Assembly: GCF_900177675.1 (NCBI RefSeq)
Contig: NZ_FXWM01000001.1
Location: 1,745,001 to 1,809,000, forward strand
Direction of reading: 5' to 3'
Source of the DNA: Bacillus sp. OV166
GTDB taxonomy: Bacteria > Bacillota > Bacilli > Bacillales > Cytobacillaceae
Length of the DNA stretch: 64,000 nt
The position numbers and the translations under genes are program-made. Within the stretch, counting starts at the first letter, position 1. Each line of letters starts with the position of its first letter. Below, in pieces: positions 54,711-63,488 of this stretch. The notes under the pieces are model-generated. The model had not been told where the DNA came from. It made no database searches and saw nothing but the letters and a program-made list of their open reading frames with translations.

Positions 54711-57004
54711 TGGCTATTTTAGAAGATAAATTAACAACAAAAGGTGTAGCAGAACAAATTTCAACTTTTGAATCTGGAAATGAAATGGCTGCTATGGCGG
54801 CAGCACAAATCAATTATCATATTATGGGATATTTTCCAATTACACCTTCAACAGAGGTTGCTCAATTTTTAGATCAAATGAAAACGCGCGGGGAGCATGA
54901 TATTAAACTGATTCCTGCAGATGGCGAGCACGGTTCAGCAGGTATTTGCTACGGTGCTGCGGCAACTGGTGCACGTGTTATCAATGCAACCAGTGCAAAT
55001 GGATTCTTATATATGCTTGAACAAATGCCTGTCCAATCAGGGACTCGTTTTCCAATGGTTATGAATCTAGTTACTCGTGCCGTCAGTGGTCCGCTTGATA
55101 TTCGTGGCGATCACTCTGATCTCTATTATGCATTAAATACAGGCTGGGTAATCTTAACAGCAAAAACACCGCAAGCTGTATATGATATGAATATTATGGC
55201 GCTTAAAATTGCCGAACATTCAAAGGTTCGCTTACCAGTTATTGTTGCTTATGATGGCTTCTTTACATCCCACCAAAAGCGTCGAGTGGAATTCTTTAAG
55301 GACCGCAGTGTTGTACAGCAATTTGTAGGTGAATGTCCAACCGATTACAACTTTGTTAGAGACTTGAGGAAGCCAGTAACGATTGGTGCTCATATGAGTG
55401 GTGATGACTTCATTAACAATCACTACCAACAATCAGAAGCAATGTACAATGCTGGTGAGGTATTTAAGGAAGTGGCTGCGGAATATGCTAAGCTTTCTGG
55501 AAGAGAATATCCAGTTCTAGATTTATATAAAATGGAAGATGCAGATGTAGCATTATTCCTATTAAACTCTGCGGCAGAATCTGCTAAAGATGTAGTGGAT
55601 CAGCTTCGTGCAAAAGGAATTAATGCAGGTGTAATTAGCCCGAATATTATCCGTCCATTCCCTGCAAAGGAAATTCGTGAAGCCCTTAAGAATGTAAAAT
55701 CATTATTAGTTGGGGAACGTGCGGATTCTTACGGAGCAAATGGTCCTAACCTTACACATGAAGTGAAATCTGCACTTCAAGATGACAAAGACAACCAGAC
55801 GATCGTGTTAAGCCGCGTATTTGGTCTCGGCGGTAAGGATTTCTATGCAACTGATGCGCAGGCTTTCTTTGAAATGGCACTTGATGCAAAGGAAAAAGGC
55901 TATGCTGAAAAGCCATTTGATTACTATGGTCATATTCCAGGTAATCCTGAAAAAATCCTTAAGCCTGTTATTTTGCCACAGCACGGGGATGTTTTTAAAA
56001 CAGGTTTAATTGATGTGAAAATGGATGAAGAAACCAAAAAATTAAAGGTGAAAGTCCCGCCGTTACGTGCTTTAACTGGTAAACCGAAACGGATTGCCTC
56101 CGGTCACGGGGCATGTCCAGGGTGCGGAATTTTTGCTGGACTCGAGTTATTCTTTAAAGGGATTGAGGGAGACATTGTTACTCTATTCCAAACGGGATGC
56201 GCTTATGTAACAACAACATCTTATCCTAGCACCTCCCATAAGCAAACGATGATGCACAATTTGTTCCAAAACGGTGCCGCTACGCTTTCAGGTACTGTTG
56301 AAGCATTCATGGAATTAAAACGACGCGGCGAAATTGAAGTATCGGATGACGCCACATTTGTTATGATTACTGGTGATGGTGGTATGGATATTGGTATGGG
56401 TTCAGCGATTGGTACTGCTCTTCGCGGACATAAACTGATTATGCTTGAATATGATAATGAGGGCTACATGAATACAGGTTCACAAATGTCTTATTCAACA
56501 CCACTGGGTCATATGACAAGTACATCAGGAGTTGGAAAAGCACAGCGAGGAAAAGCTTTCCACCATAAGGATACTCCGCAAATTATGGCTGCTACCAATA
56601 TTCCTTATGTGTTTACTGGTTCGGAAGCCTTTCCACAGGACTTAGTTAAAAAAGGTGCAAAAGCACAATGGTACGCACAAAATGTTGGAACAGTATATGG
56701 AAAACTTCTCATCACATGCCCACTAAACTGGAAATCTGATGACCGTTTTGGTGCAAAGATTATCGAAGCTGCTGTAGATTCTTGCTTCTTCCCGCTTTAT
56801 GAGGTAGAACAAGGTGTTACAACCATAACTTACAATCCAGAAGAGAAGAACAAGCGAATTCCACTTTCTGATTGGTTAAAATATATGGGGAAAACAAAAC
56901 ACCTACTTAAAGATGAAAACAAGCCAATGCTAGAAGAATTTGAGGCAGAAGTTGAGAAAAGATGGCAGAGACTCAAAGCAAAGAATGAAAATCCTATGCT
57001 GTAA
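54710..57004 (+). CDS. 2-oxoacid (pyruvate):ferredoxin oxidoreductase, fused alpha-beta subunit
   Basis: The 764-aa catalytic chain. The alpha part (about 20-400) has YFPITPSTEVAQF and GEHGSAGICYGAAATGAR. The beta part (about 450-750) has the Cys-rich GHGACPGCGIF, the TPP/Mg motif GDGGMDIGMGSAIG...DNEGYMNTG, and STSHKQTMMHN. It converts a 2-oxoacid plus CoA to acyl-CoA, CO2 and reduced ferredoxin. The alpha-beta and gamma-delta two-gene layout is compact compared with four-subunit enzymes. Pyruvate is the likely substrate next to lactate oxidation, but 2-oxoglutarate or branched oxoacids cannot be excluded. Confidence 0.9.
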   Translation: MAILEDKLTTKGVAEQISTFESGNEMAAMAAAQINYHIMGYFPITPSTEVAQFLDQMKTRGEHDIKLIPADGEHGSAGICYGAAATGARVINATSANGFLYMLEQMPVQSGTRFPMVMNLVTRAVSGPLDIRGDHSDLYYALNTGWVILTAKTPQAVYDMNIMALKIAEHSKVRLPVIVAYDGFFTSHQKRRVEFFKDRSVVQQFVGECPTDYNFVRDLRKPVTIGAHMSGDDFINNHYQQSEAMYNAGEVFKEVAAEYAKLSGREYPVLDLYKMEDADVALFLLNSAAESAKDVVDQLRAKGINAGVISPNIIRPFPAKEIREALKNVKSLLVGERADSYGANGPNLTHEVKSALQDDKDNQTIVLSRVFGLGGKDFYATDAQAFFEMALDAKEKGYAEKPFDYYGHIPGNPEKILKPVILPQHGDVFKTGLIDVKMDEETKKLKVKVPPLRALTGKPKRIASGHGACPGCGIFAGLELFFKGIEGDIVTLFQTGCAYVTTTSYPSTSHKQTMMHNLFQNGAATLSGTVEAFMELKRRGEIEVSDDATFVMITGDGGMDIGMGSAIGTALRGHKLIMLEYDNEGYMNTGSQMSYSTPLGHMTSTSGVGKAQRGKAFHHKDTPQIMAATNIPYVFTGSEAFPQDLVKKGAKAQWYAQNVGTVYGKLLITCPLNWKSDDRFGAKIIEAAVDSCFFPLYEVEQGVTTITYNPEEKNKRIPLSDWLKYMGKTKHLLKDENKPMLEEFEAEVEKRWQRLKAKNENPML

Positions 57005-57019
57005 AAAAAGCAAATCAAA

Positions 57020-57047
57020 AAACACTTCCTTTGGGATGTGTTTTTTT
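57020..57047 (+). terminator. POR operon terminator
   Basis: An AACACTTCC / GGATGTGTT stem with one mismatch is followed by a T-run. Confidence 0.8.
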
Positions 57048-57055
57048 GTTGGTCA

Positions 57056-57102
57056 TTGACAGGGCTTTTTAAATTTGATATATATCTAATTAGATGTATA
57101 TC
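57056..57102 (+). promoter_or_regulatory. promoter and overlapping palindromic operator of the ArsR-type gene
   Basis: TTGACA (57056-57061), a 17-base spacer and TATATA (57079-57084). A 26-base palindrome (57077-57102; halves GATATATATCTAA and TTAGATGTATATC, one mismatched pair) covers the -10. This is the expected arrangement for autorepression by an ArsR-family protein. Confidence 0.7.
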
Positions 57103-57129
57103 GAATTAGAATGAAGCGGAGGTAGTGCA

Positions 57130-57717
57130 TTGATACAATTAGACCGTGTTGTTGCGTTTTATAAAACGATGGGGGATCCCACACGGATTAGAATCGTTGC
57201 TATATTAGCAAAAGGTCCACTCCATGGGCAGGCAATAGCAGGAAAGCTTGGCTTGTCCGCACCTACGATTACCCATCATTTAAAGAAATTACGAGAGATC
57301 CATGTGGTGTATGACAGAAGAGTCAAGAATACGATTTACTTTTACCTAAATGAATCGTTGATTAACCAGCAGGCAAAGGTGTTTACAGAGCTGTTAGAAA
57401 AAAAGGGGAAGGAGTTGGATGAAATGGTCGAGTCAAGTATCGAGAGACAAAAAATTATCGAGAACTTCTTTATGAAAAATGGGAAACTAAAGAACATTCC
57501 TGCCCAACGGAAGAAGAAATTAATCGTGTTCGAACACATGGTACGTGAGTTAAAAATAGGTGAAAAGTACGAAGAAAAACAATTAAACGAGTATATAAAA
57601 CAATTCCATGATGATTATGCAACTATTCGCAGAGAGTTTATCATAAATCATTACATGTTCCGCGAAAATGGTATTTATGAACTAAATCCAGAAGAAATGT
57701 GGGCAAAACTTGACTAG
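57130..57717 (+). CDS. ArsR-family regulator with C-terminal DUF2087 domain
   Basis: A 195-aa protein. The winged-helix domain (1-90) has MGDPTRIRIVAILAKGPLHGQ and the recognition region LSAPTITHHLKKLREI. No metal-binding Cys cluster is seen. The C-terminal part (about 125-195), with KLIVFEHMVRELKIGEKYEEKQLNEYI, matches the DUF2087 pattern. TTG 57130 follows GCGGAGG. Its promoter carries a palindrome, so it probably autoregulates. Whether it also controls the POR operon upstream is unknown. Confidence 0.85.
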   Translation: MIQLDRVVAFYKTMGDPTRIRIVAILAKGPLHGQAIAGKLGLSAPTITHHLKKLREIHVVYDRRVKNTIYFYLNESLINQQAKVFTELLEKKGKELDEMVESSIERQKIIENFFMKNGKLKNIPAQRKKKLIVFEHMVRELKIGEKYEEKQLNEYIKQFHDDYATIRREFIINHYMFRENGIYELNPEEMWAKLD

Positions 57718-57748
57718 AAAAGCAATCCGAAAGTTCAGATTGCTTTTC
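57718..57748. terminator. bidirectional terminator
   Basis: The stem AAAAGCAATC / GATTGCTTTT lies between the ArsR-type gene and convergent mtnK. Confidence 0.85.
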
Positions 57749-57751
57749 CTA

Positions 57752-58936
57752 TTATAATGCTTCTTTTACAGTCGTTATGAAAGAAGAAAGGTTCTTTATT
57801 TCTTTTCGCTGTTTAATTAGGATTGTACCGAGATCTAATGTTCTCTGCTTAGCAGTAATTCTAGGTTGATCTTCCTCGATCCCATCTAAATCAGCAACAT
57901 GAGCAAGACCAATTGTTCTTCTGATTAATTCGCAGCCTGCAAAGCCGATCGAGTCCTCAAAAAACTTAGTTAAATTATAGTTTAAATATGTAGTGGATTT
58001 AGCGTAATCGTCTTTATTCTCCGTATTCCATAATTGTGTAAATTGATCCTCAAATACATTCCATACCGTTTCAATATGATTGAGGAAAAGATCACGTTGT
58101 TCAACATTTGCTATTACCTGAAAGAGAAGATTTGCAAATACTTGGCCGATATCAAATCCAGCTGGTCCGTAAAAAGCAAATTCAGGATCGATTACTTTTG
58201 TTTCATAATTATCGGCAAAAACACTTCCGGTATGAAGATCACCATGGAGGAGAACTTCAGCCTCTGTTAAAAAGCGTTTCTTCAAAATATTTACATGAAA
58301 TTTTAGTTCTTCATCCTGCCAAAGCTCTTCGACTCCAGGACGCAGTCCTTCCTCGAAATCGTTGGTTTCTGCATCAATAAAAGGATCGGTAAAGATTAAA
58401 TCTTCAGTTATTTTGCAAAGCTCGGGATTGATAAACTGTTGTACATATTCCTTTTTTAAGGAAGGGCCTAATCCATAATCAGAAGTGTAAAATAGTGTTT
58501 TTGCAAGATATTCACCTAGATGCTTTGAAATTAATGGATAGGTTTCTCCTTTGATAAAGCCAGTTCTTGCGATCGAAAGATGGGAAAGGTCCTCCATTAC
58601 GGTTACAGCTAGGACATCATCTGTGAAAAAAACTTGGGGCACATAATCTGGAGCAATCTGTCCGAAAATTTTTAAGGCATCCGCTTCAATCTTTGCTCTT
58701 TTCAAAGTTAATGGCCAGCTTTCGCCAACTACCTTTGCATAAGGGAGAGCTTGTTTGATAATAACACTTTTTCCTTCTAATTTATCAACAATATGAAAGA
58801 CTAGATTGAGATTCCCATCGCCAATCTCCTTGCAGGAAAGTTTTGCATGCTGGTCAAAAATTTTCAATTCAAGTGCCAGTTCAACTGCACTCTCGTTTGT
58901 TAAAGGCTGGTATGTTTTTTGTTTTAGTAGACTCAT
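57752..58936 (-). CDS. mtnK: S-methyl-5-thioribose kinase
   Basis: Phosphorylates methylthioribose in methionine salvage. It is 394 aa with a kinase fold like choline/aminoglycoside kinases. Seen: IGDGNLNLVFHI (nucleotide loop), VIIKQALPY, the catalytic LLHGDLHTGSVF and the metal-binding DPEFAFYGPAGFDIG. GAGGAGG precedes ATG 58936. It is led by a SAM-I riboswitch. In B. subtilis mtnA follows mtnK; here a terminator follows directly, so mtnA is not in this unit. Confidence 0.95.
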   Translation of the reverse strand: MSLLKQKTYQPLTNESAVELALELKIFDQHAKLSCKEIGDGNLNLVFHIVDKLEGKSVIIKQALPYAKVVGESWPLTLKRAKIEADALKIFGQIAPDYVPQVFFTDDVLAVTVMEDLSHLSIARTGFIKGETYPLISKHLGEYLAKTLFYTSDYGLGPSLKKEYVQQFINPELCKITEDLIFTDPFIDAETNDFEEGLRPGVEELWQDEELKFHVNILKKRFLTEAEVLLHGDLHTGSVFADNYETKVIDPEFAFYGPAGFDIGQVFANLLFQVIANVEQRDLFLNHIETVWNVFEDQFTQLWNTENKDDYAKSTTYLNYNLTKFFEDSIGFAGCELIRRTIGLAHVADLDGIEEDQPRITAKQRTLDLGTILIKQRKEIKNLSSFITTVKEAL

Positions 58937-58982
58937 TATGGTTCCTCCTCGTTTTAGGGAGGCTTAGTTATGCACGCAGGCA

Positions 58983-59197
58983 CTAAAAAAGCCTCTTTCT
59001 CATCTGAAAGAGGCTGATAGACAATATTGTCTGTCGCACCTCTTATCTCTCAGAAAGATAATCCTTCTGTTGGAATTAGCACCGTGCCTTAAAGGGGGGG
59101 ATCCCCAGCGCAAAAAGCGCCCCATTTCAATGGGTTTCCGGTCGGTTGCTGGGCTTCAAAGGGCCAAATCCCTCAGCCAGCTCGTGATAAGAGAAAA
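58983..59197 (-). ncRNA. SAM-I (S-box) riboswitch with terminator, upstream of mtnK
   Basis: Read on the minus strand: P1 CTCTTATC at 59193-59186 pairs with GATAAGAG near 59040. Between them are the S-box core segments GAGGGA, AGCCCAGCAACC and GGTGCTAATTCC. The terminator GCCTCTTTC / GAAAGAGGC plus T6 lies at 58985-59019. The region between the GCAACC and GGTGCTAA blocks is enlarged and holds two extra hairpins (CCCATT-AATGGG type and GCGC-tttt-GCGC). SAM binding should terminate transcription before mtnK. Confidence 0.93.
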
Positions 59198-59215
59198 TCT
59201 ATTTAACTGGTAAAA

Positions 59216-59245
59216 ATCATATCAGTAACAAAGAGAAAGTGTCAA
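59216..59245 (-). promoter_or_regulatory. sigma-A promoter of the mtnK leader
   Basis: On the minus strand TTGACA (59245-59240), an 18-base spacer and TATGAT (59221-59216) lie about 20 bases before the riboswitch. Confidence 0.8.
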
Positions 59246-59261
59246 TATTTTTTGAAAATTA

Positions 59262-60047
59262 TTATTTATAGAATTCTGGTTTTCTATCCGTGAAAATAGG
59301 AATTTGCTTACGGACCTCCTTGACTAAGTCCATCTCAATTTCAGCCGATAGGATTTCTTCCTTCATTCCAGCCTCAGCAATGACCTCACCCCACGGGTCA
59401 ATAATCATTGAGTGACCAGCAAAATGGTTATTTGGGTCATTTCCAGAACGGTTACAGGCAATTACATAACATTGATTTTCAATTGCTCTTGCAATTAAAA
59501 GGGCCCTCCAGTGGGACAATCTGGGTGCAGGCCATTCGGCCACAACAAACAGTGCTTCTGCACCTTCTGATGTGTGAGCGCGTATCCACTCTGGAAACCG
59601 GATATCATAACAGATCGACCCAGCAAACTGGTGATTATCAAGTTGGAAAAGTCCCTTCTCAGCGCCAGGCTCTAAGAAAACATGCTCATTCATGAGTTTA
59701 AAAAGATGTAGTTTACTATACTGGTGTACAAGCGTGCCATCTTTATTAATGATGAGGAGAGTATTTTTTACTCCTGTTTCTTCTCGGTTTGCAACTGAGC
59801 CGCCAACGAAATGAACCTGATTTTTTTGTGCTGCATTTCTCAGAAATTCAATCGTTTGTACTGCTTTTGGGTCTGCAATTTCATTAAGGCGGGTCAAGTC
59901 ATAACCCGTTGTCCATAGTTCTGGAAGGACAATGATATCGGGTTGTTCAATCAGTGCTTTTTCAATGAGTCTTTCGGCAGTTTGGTAGTTTTTATTGGGA
60001 TTGCCAAAGACGATATCCATTTGCAGACATGAAATTTTTAATTTCAC
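59262..60047 (-). CDS. mtnU: carbon-nitrogen hydrolase MtnU (omega-amidase type)
   Basis: A nitrilase-superfamily amidase of 261 aa, thought to hydrolyse the 2-oxo-acid amide formed by glutamine transamination in methionine salvage. The Glu-Lys-Cys triad is seen in VLPELWTTGYD, YSKLHLFK and GSICYDIRFPEW. GTG 60047 follows GAGGTG. It diverges from mtnE, with 118 bases between the start codons, as in the B. subtilis mtn region. Confidence 0.92.
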   Translation of the reverse strand: MKLKISCLQMDIVFGNPNKNYQTAERLIEKALIEQPDIIVLPELWTTGYDLTRLNEIADPKAVQTIEFLRNAAQKNQVHFVGGSVANREETGVKNTLLIINKDGTLVHQYSKLHLFKLMNEHVFLEPGAEKGLFQLDNHQFAGSICYDIRFPEWIRAHTSEGAEALFVVAEWPAPRLSHWRALLIARAIENQCYVIACNRSGNDPNNHFAGHSMIIDPWGEVIAEAGMKEEILSAEIEMDLVKEVRKQIPIFTDRKPEFYK

Positions 60048-60165
60048 GAATCTTCACCTCGTTTGAAATTTCGGAATTTTTTCTTTACAAGCCATTATAA
60101 AAGTTATATCATTTGTGACTAGAAATTCATAATGATTCTTATAAATAATTAAGCAGGTGAGAATA

Positions 60166-61341
60166 ATGAAGCAATTTCCACCATCAGAACTATTAACTAG
60201 TCTTCCGAAGCAATTTTTTGCTTCACTTGTTAAAAAAGTAGGGGAGTATATTTCACAAGGGTTTGATGTGATTAATTTAGGGCAAGGCAACCCCGATCAG
60301 CCAACGCCTTCTCATATTGTTAAAAAACTTCAAGATGCAGCAGTGAATCCATTAAATCATAAATATTCTCCTTTTCAGGGACATCGTTATTTAAAACAGG
60401 CTGCCGCTGATTTTTATTTAAGAGAATATGGAGTGACCATTGATCCGGATAAAGAAGTGGCAATTTTGTTTGGGGGTAAAGCAGGACTTGTCGAAATCCC
60501 TCAATGCTTATTAAATCCGGGGGATACCATCCTTGTACCTGACCCCGGTTACCCGGATTATTGGTCTGGGGTTGCTCTTGCAAAAGCTGAAATGGTTACG
60601 ATGCCGTTACGAGAGGAAAATAACTTTCTGCCGGATTATTGCGAACTGGATAAGTCTGTTTTATCAAAAGCAAAGTTAATGTTCCTCAATTATCCTAATA
60701 ATCCAACAGGAGCTACAGCTACTCATGAATTTTTTGATGAGACTATTAAGCTAGCGAGTGATCATGATATTTGTGTTGTTCATGATTTTGCCTATGGTGC
60801 TATTGGTTTCGATGGTGAAAAACCAATAAGTTTTATGCAGGTTGAAGGGGCTAAAGAGGTTGGGATAGAGATATATACTTTATCAAAAACCTTTAATATG
60901 GCAGGCTGGCGTGTTGGTTTTGCTGTTGGGAATGAGAGTGTGATTTCAAGCATCGAACTTTTACAGGACCATCTTTATGTTAGTTTATTTGGGGCTGTAC
61001 AAGAGGCAGCGGCTGAGGCTTTAATGGGCCCTCAGGATTGTGTACGGGAACTAAACGATCTTTATGAGCGAAGACGTAATGTATTGATTGATGGGCTTCG
61101 TTCATTGGGATGGAATGTCACCGCGCCAAAGGGTTCCTTTTTCGCGTGGCTCAAAGTTCCTGAGGGCAAAACATCTGAGGAATTTGCTAACATTTTACTT
61201 GAACAAGCACATATCATGGTTGCACCGGGAATTGGCTTTGGAGAATTTGGAGAAGGATATGTCCGTGTTGGGTTATTAACATCAGAACAACGATTAGCCG
61301 AAGCTGTTGAAAGAATTAGTCGTTTGGAAATATTCTGTTAA
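60166..61341 (+). CDS. mtnE: methionine-salvage aminotransferase MtnE
   Basis: Transaminates 4-methylthio-2-oxobutyrate to methionine. A 391-aa class I PLP enzyme. Seen: INLGQGNPDQPTP, VPDPGYPDYWSG, NYPNNPTGA, VHDFAYGAIGFDG, and the PLP lysine in TLSKTFNMAGWRVGF. ATG 60166 follows AGGTGAG; an in-frame start three codons earlier is rejected. Context (mtnU before, S-box and mtnW after) gives the assignment. A clear paralogue lies at 16820-18001. Confidence 0.93.
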   Translation: MKQFPPSELLTSLPKQFFASLVKKVGEYISQGFDVINLGQGNPDQPTPSHIVKKLQDAAVNPLNHKYSPFQGHRYLKQAAADFYLREYGVTIDPDKEVAILFGGKAGLVEIPQCLLNPGDTILVPDPGYPDYWSGVALAKAEMVTMPLREENNFLPDYCELDKSVLSKAKLMFLNYPNNPTGATATHEFFDETIKLASDHDICVVHDFAYGAIGFDGEKPISFMQVEGAKEVGIEIYTLSKTFNMAGWRVGFAVGNESVISSIELLQDHLYVSLFGAVQEAAAEALMGPQDCVRELNDLYERRRNVLIDGLRSLGWNVTAPKGSFFAWLKVPEGKTSEEFANILLEQAHIMVAPGIGFGEFGEGYVRVGLLTSEQRLAEAVERISRLEIFC

Positions 61342-61346
61342 ATCGA

Positions 61347-61375
61347 TTGACATTTTTTATTTTTCTTGCGATAAT
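61347..61375 (+). promoter_or_regulatory. sigma-A promoter of mtnWXB
   Basis: TTGACA, a 17-base spacer and GATAAT lie about 50 bases upstream of the second S-box leader. Confidence 0.8.
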
Positions 61376-61423
61376 GCAAATTAAAGTTAAACAACATTAT
61401 AAATTTAATAAAATACGAATCGT

Positions 61424-61578
61424 TTTCTTATCAAGAGCAGGCGGAGGGAAAAGCCCGATGAAGCCCGGCAACCGACTTAAACCAGTTTTAGGCACGGTGC
61501 TAATTCTTGCAGCAACAAGCTGATAGATGAGAAGATGTTAGTTTGCGGCTAACCTCTTCTTTGTTGAAGAGGTTTTTT
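61424..61578 (+). ncRNA. SAM-I (S-box) riboswitch with terminator, upstream of mtnWXB
   Basis: The aptamer lies at about 61424-61534: P1 TTCTTATC pairs with GATGAGAA, with core segments GCGGAGGGA, AGCCCGGCAACC and GGCACGGTGCTAATTC. The terminator AACCTCTTC / GAAGAGGTT plus T6 lies at 61551-61578. It is compact, unlike the copy before mtnK. It controls mtnW, mtnX and mtnB by SAM level. Confidence 0.95.
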
Positions 61579-61605
61579 ATGTTTTTTGAAAGGACGTGTT
61601 TTTGA

Positions 61606-62817
61606 ATGTCTAAAATAATTGCTACATATTTACTGCATGATGAAAAAAAGCCAACCAAAAAGGCTGAAGCGATTGCACTTGGATTAACTGTAGGTTCATG
61701 GACGAACTTGCCTGAACTAGAGCAAAGCCAATTACGCAAGCATAAAGGCAGTGTGGTATCAGTTGAAACGATTCCTGCAGAAAAAGGTGACCAATCTTTA
61801 ATCCGCATATCCTATCCAGCGATTAATTTTTCTAATGACCTGCCTGCTATTTTAACAACCGTTTTCGGTAAGCTTTCATTAGATGGAAAAATAAAATTAC
61901 TAGATTTACAGTTTGATGATGGATTAAAGAGTCAGTTCCCTGGCCCAAGGTTTGGAATTGAAGGTCTTCGGAAGAAATTAAACGTTTATAATAGACCGCT
62001 TTTAATGAGTATCTTTAAAGGAGTGCTCGGTAAAGATCTCGCATTTTTAGTTGAGCAATTAAAGCAACAAGCCCTTGGTGGTGTAGATTTTGTGAAGGAT
62101 GATGAAATCCTTTTTGAAAATGAGCTAACACCATTTGAAAAAAGAATTGTCGAAGGAAAAAAGGCATTGCAAGAAGTATTTGACCAAACAGGACATCGAA
62201 CTTTGTATGCAGTTAACCTAACGGGTAGAACATCGCAGCTGAAGGAAAAAGCAAGGAAGGCTGCAGAGCTTGGAGCGGACCTCTTACTGTTTAATGTGTT
62301 TTCCTATGGCATAGACGTCCTGCAGGAATTAAGAGAAGACGATGAAATTGCCTTACCGCTTATGGCACACCCTGCAGTTAGTGGTGCTTTTACATCATCT
62401 CCAGTTTATGGATTATCCCATTCATTATTGCTTGGAAAGTTGCTTCGTTATGCTGGTGCTGATTTGTCGTTGTTCCCATCCCCATATGGAACCGTGGCGT
62501 TAGAGAAGACGAAAGCACTGTCGATTGCAAGTGAGTTAACCGTAGAAGATGTCTTTAAAAAGTCATTCCCAGTTCCATCAGCGGGAATTCATCCAGGCTT
62601 GGTTCCTTTATTAATTCATGACTTCGGTATTGATTCTGTCATTAATGCAGGCGGAGGGGTCCATGGCCATCCAGATGGTGCACGCGGAGGGGGCCTTGCG
62701 TTCCGTCAAGCGATTGATACCAACCTTAAAGGAAAGTTATTAGCCGAAGGTGCAAAACAGCATCCTGAGCTCCATATGGCACTAAAACTATGGGGTAATG
62801 CAGAGGTGACCGTATGA
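61606..62817 (+). CDS. mtnW: 2,3-diketo-5-methylthiopentyl-1-phosphate enolase (RuBisCO-like)
   Basis: A form IV RuBisCO-like protein of 403 aa that enolises diketo-methylthiopentyl-phosphate in methionine salvage. Seen: [13 protein letters not shown], the metal-binding [10 protein letters not shown], and the phosphate-binding [20 protein letters not shown] 61606 follows AAAGGA at 12 bases. It overlaps mtnX by 4 bases. Confidence 0.96.
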   Translation: MSKIIATYLLHDEKKPTKKAEAIALGLTVGSWTNLPELEQSQLRKHKGSVVSVETIPAEKGDQSLIRISYPAINFSNDLPAILTTVFGKLSLDGKIKLLDLQFDDGLKSQFPGPRFGIEGLRKKLNVYNRPLLMSIFKGVLGKDLAFLVEQLKQQALGGVDFVKDDEILFENELTPFEKRIVEGKKALQEVFDQTGHRTLYAVNLTGRTSQLKEKARKAAELGADLLLFNVFSYGIDVLQELREDDEIALPLMAHPAVSGAFTSSPVYGLSHSLLLGKLLRYAGADLSLFPSPYGTVALEKTKALSIASELTVEDVFKKSFPVPSAGIHPGLVPLLIHDFGIDSVINAGGGVHGHPDGARGGGLAFRQAIDTNLKGKLLAEGAKQHPELHMALKLWGNAEVTV

Positions 62818-63488
62818 CAAAACCAGTGATTTTTTGTGATTTTGACGGAACGGTAACTGAAAGTGATAACATCATTAGCATAATGGAAAAGTTTGCTCCT
62901 CAAGGGTGGGAACGGATCAAAGATCAAATCCTCTCACGTGAGATTTCGATCAATGAAGGAGTCGGGAAACTTTTCTCCTTATTACCAAGTAAGTTAAAGG
63001 ATGAACTGACTGAGTTTGCGATTGAAAATGCAAAGATTCGCCCAGGATTTGGAGAGTTTGTTGAATTTGCGCGTGCAAAAGGTATTCCATTTTATATTGT
63101 TAGTGGCGGTATTGACTTCTTTGTTTATCCAATCTTGGAGAAATATGGTCCATTTGATGGAGTTTATTGCAATGAATCGGATTTTACAGACGAGAGAATA
63201 AAAATTCTATGGCCGAATGAATGTGATTCATTATGTAACAATGATTGCGGATGTTGTAAACCAAGTATTATTCGTAAATTAAACACTCAGGAAAACCGTT
63301 TCAAAATTGTTATTGGAGATTCGGTAACTGATCTCGAGGCAGCAAAACATGCGGACTTTGTGTTAGCAAGAGATTTACTTCAGGAAAAATGTGTGGAATG
63401 GGGAATCAATCATCAAGGATTTACATCTTTTTTCGACTGTATCGAGGAAATTAACAAAAGAATTGAGGTGGATGAACTAACATGCTAA
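62814..63488 (+). CDS. mtnX: 2-hydroxy-3-keto-5-methylthiopentenyl-1-phosphate phosphatase
   Basis: A HAD-superfamily phosphatase of 224 aa acting after MtnW. Seen: nucleophile motif [12 protein letters not shown], motif II in FYIVSGG, and motif [19 protein letters not shown] Cys-rich loop ([12 protein letters not shown]) is present. ATGA overlap with mtnW and a 7-base overlap with mtnB show a coupled operon. Confidence 0.95.
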   Translation: MTKPVIFCDFDGTVTESDNIISIMEKFAPQGWERIKDQILSREISINEGVGKLFSLLPSKLKDELTEFAIENAKIRPGFGEFVEFARAKGIPFYIVSGGIDFFVYPILEKYGPFDGVYCNESDFTDERIKILWPNECDSLCNNDCGCCKPSIIRKLNTQENRFKIVIGDSVTDLEAAKHADFVLARDLLQEKCVEWGINHQGFTSFFDCIEEINKRIEVDELTC

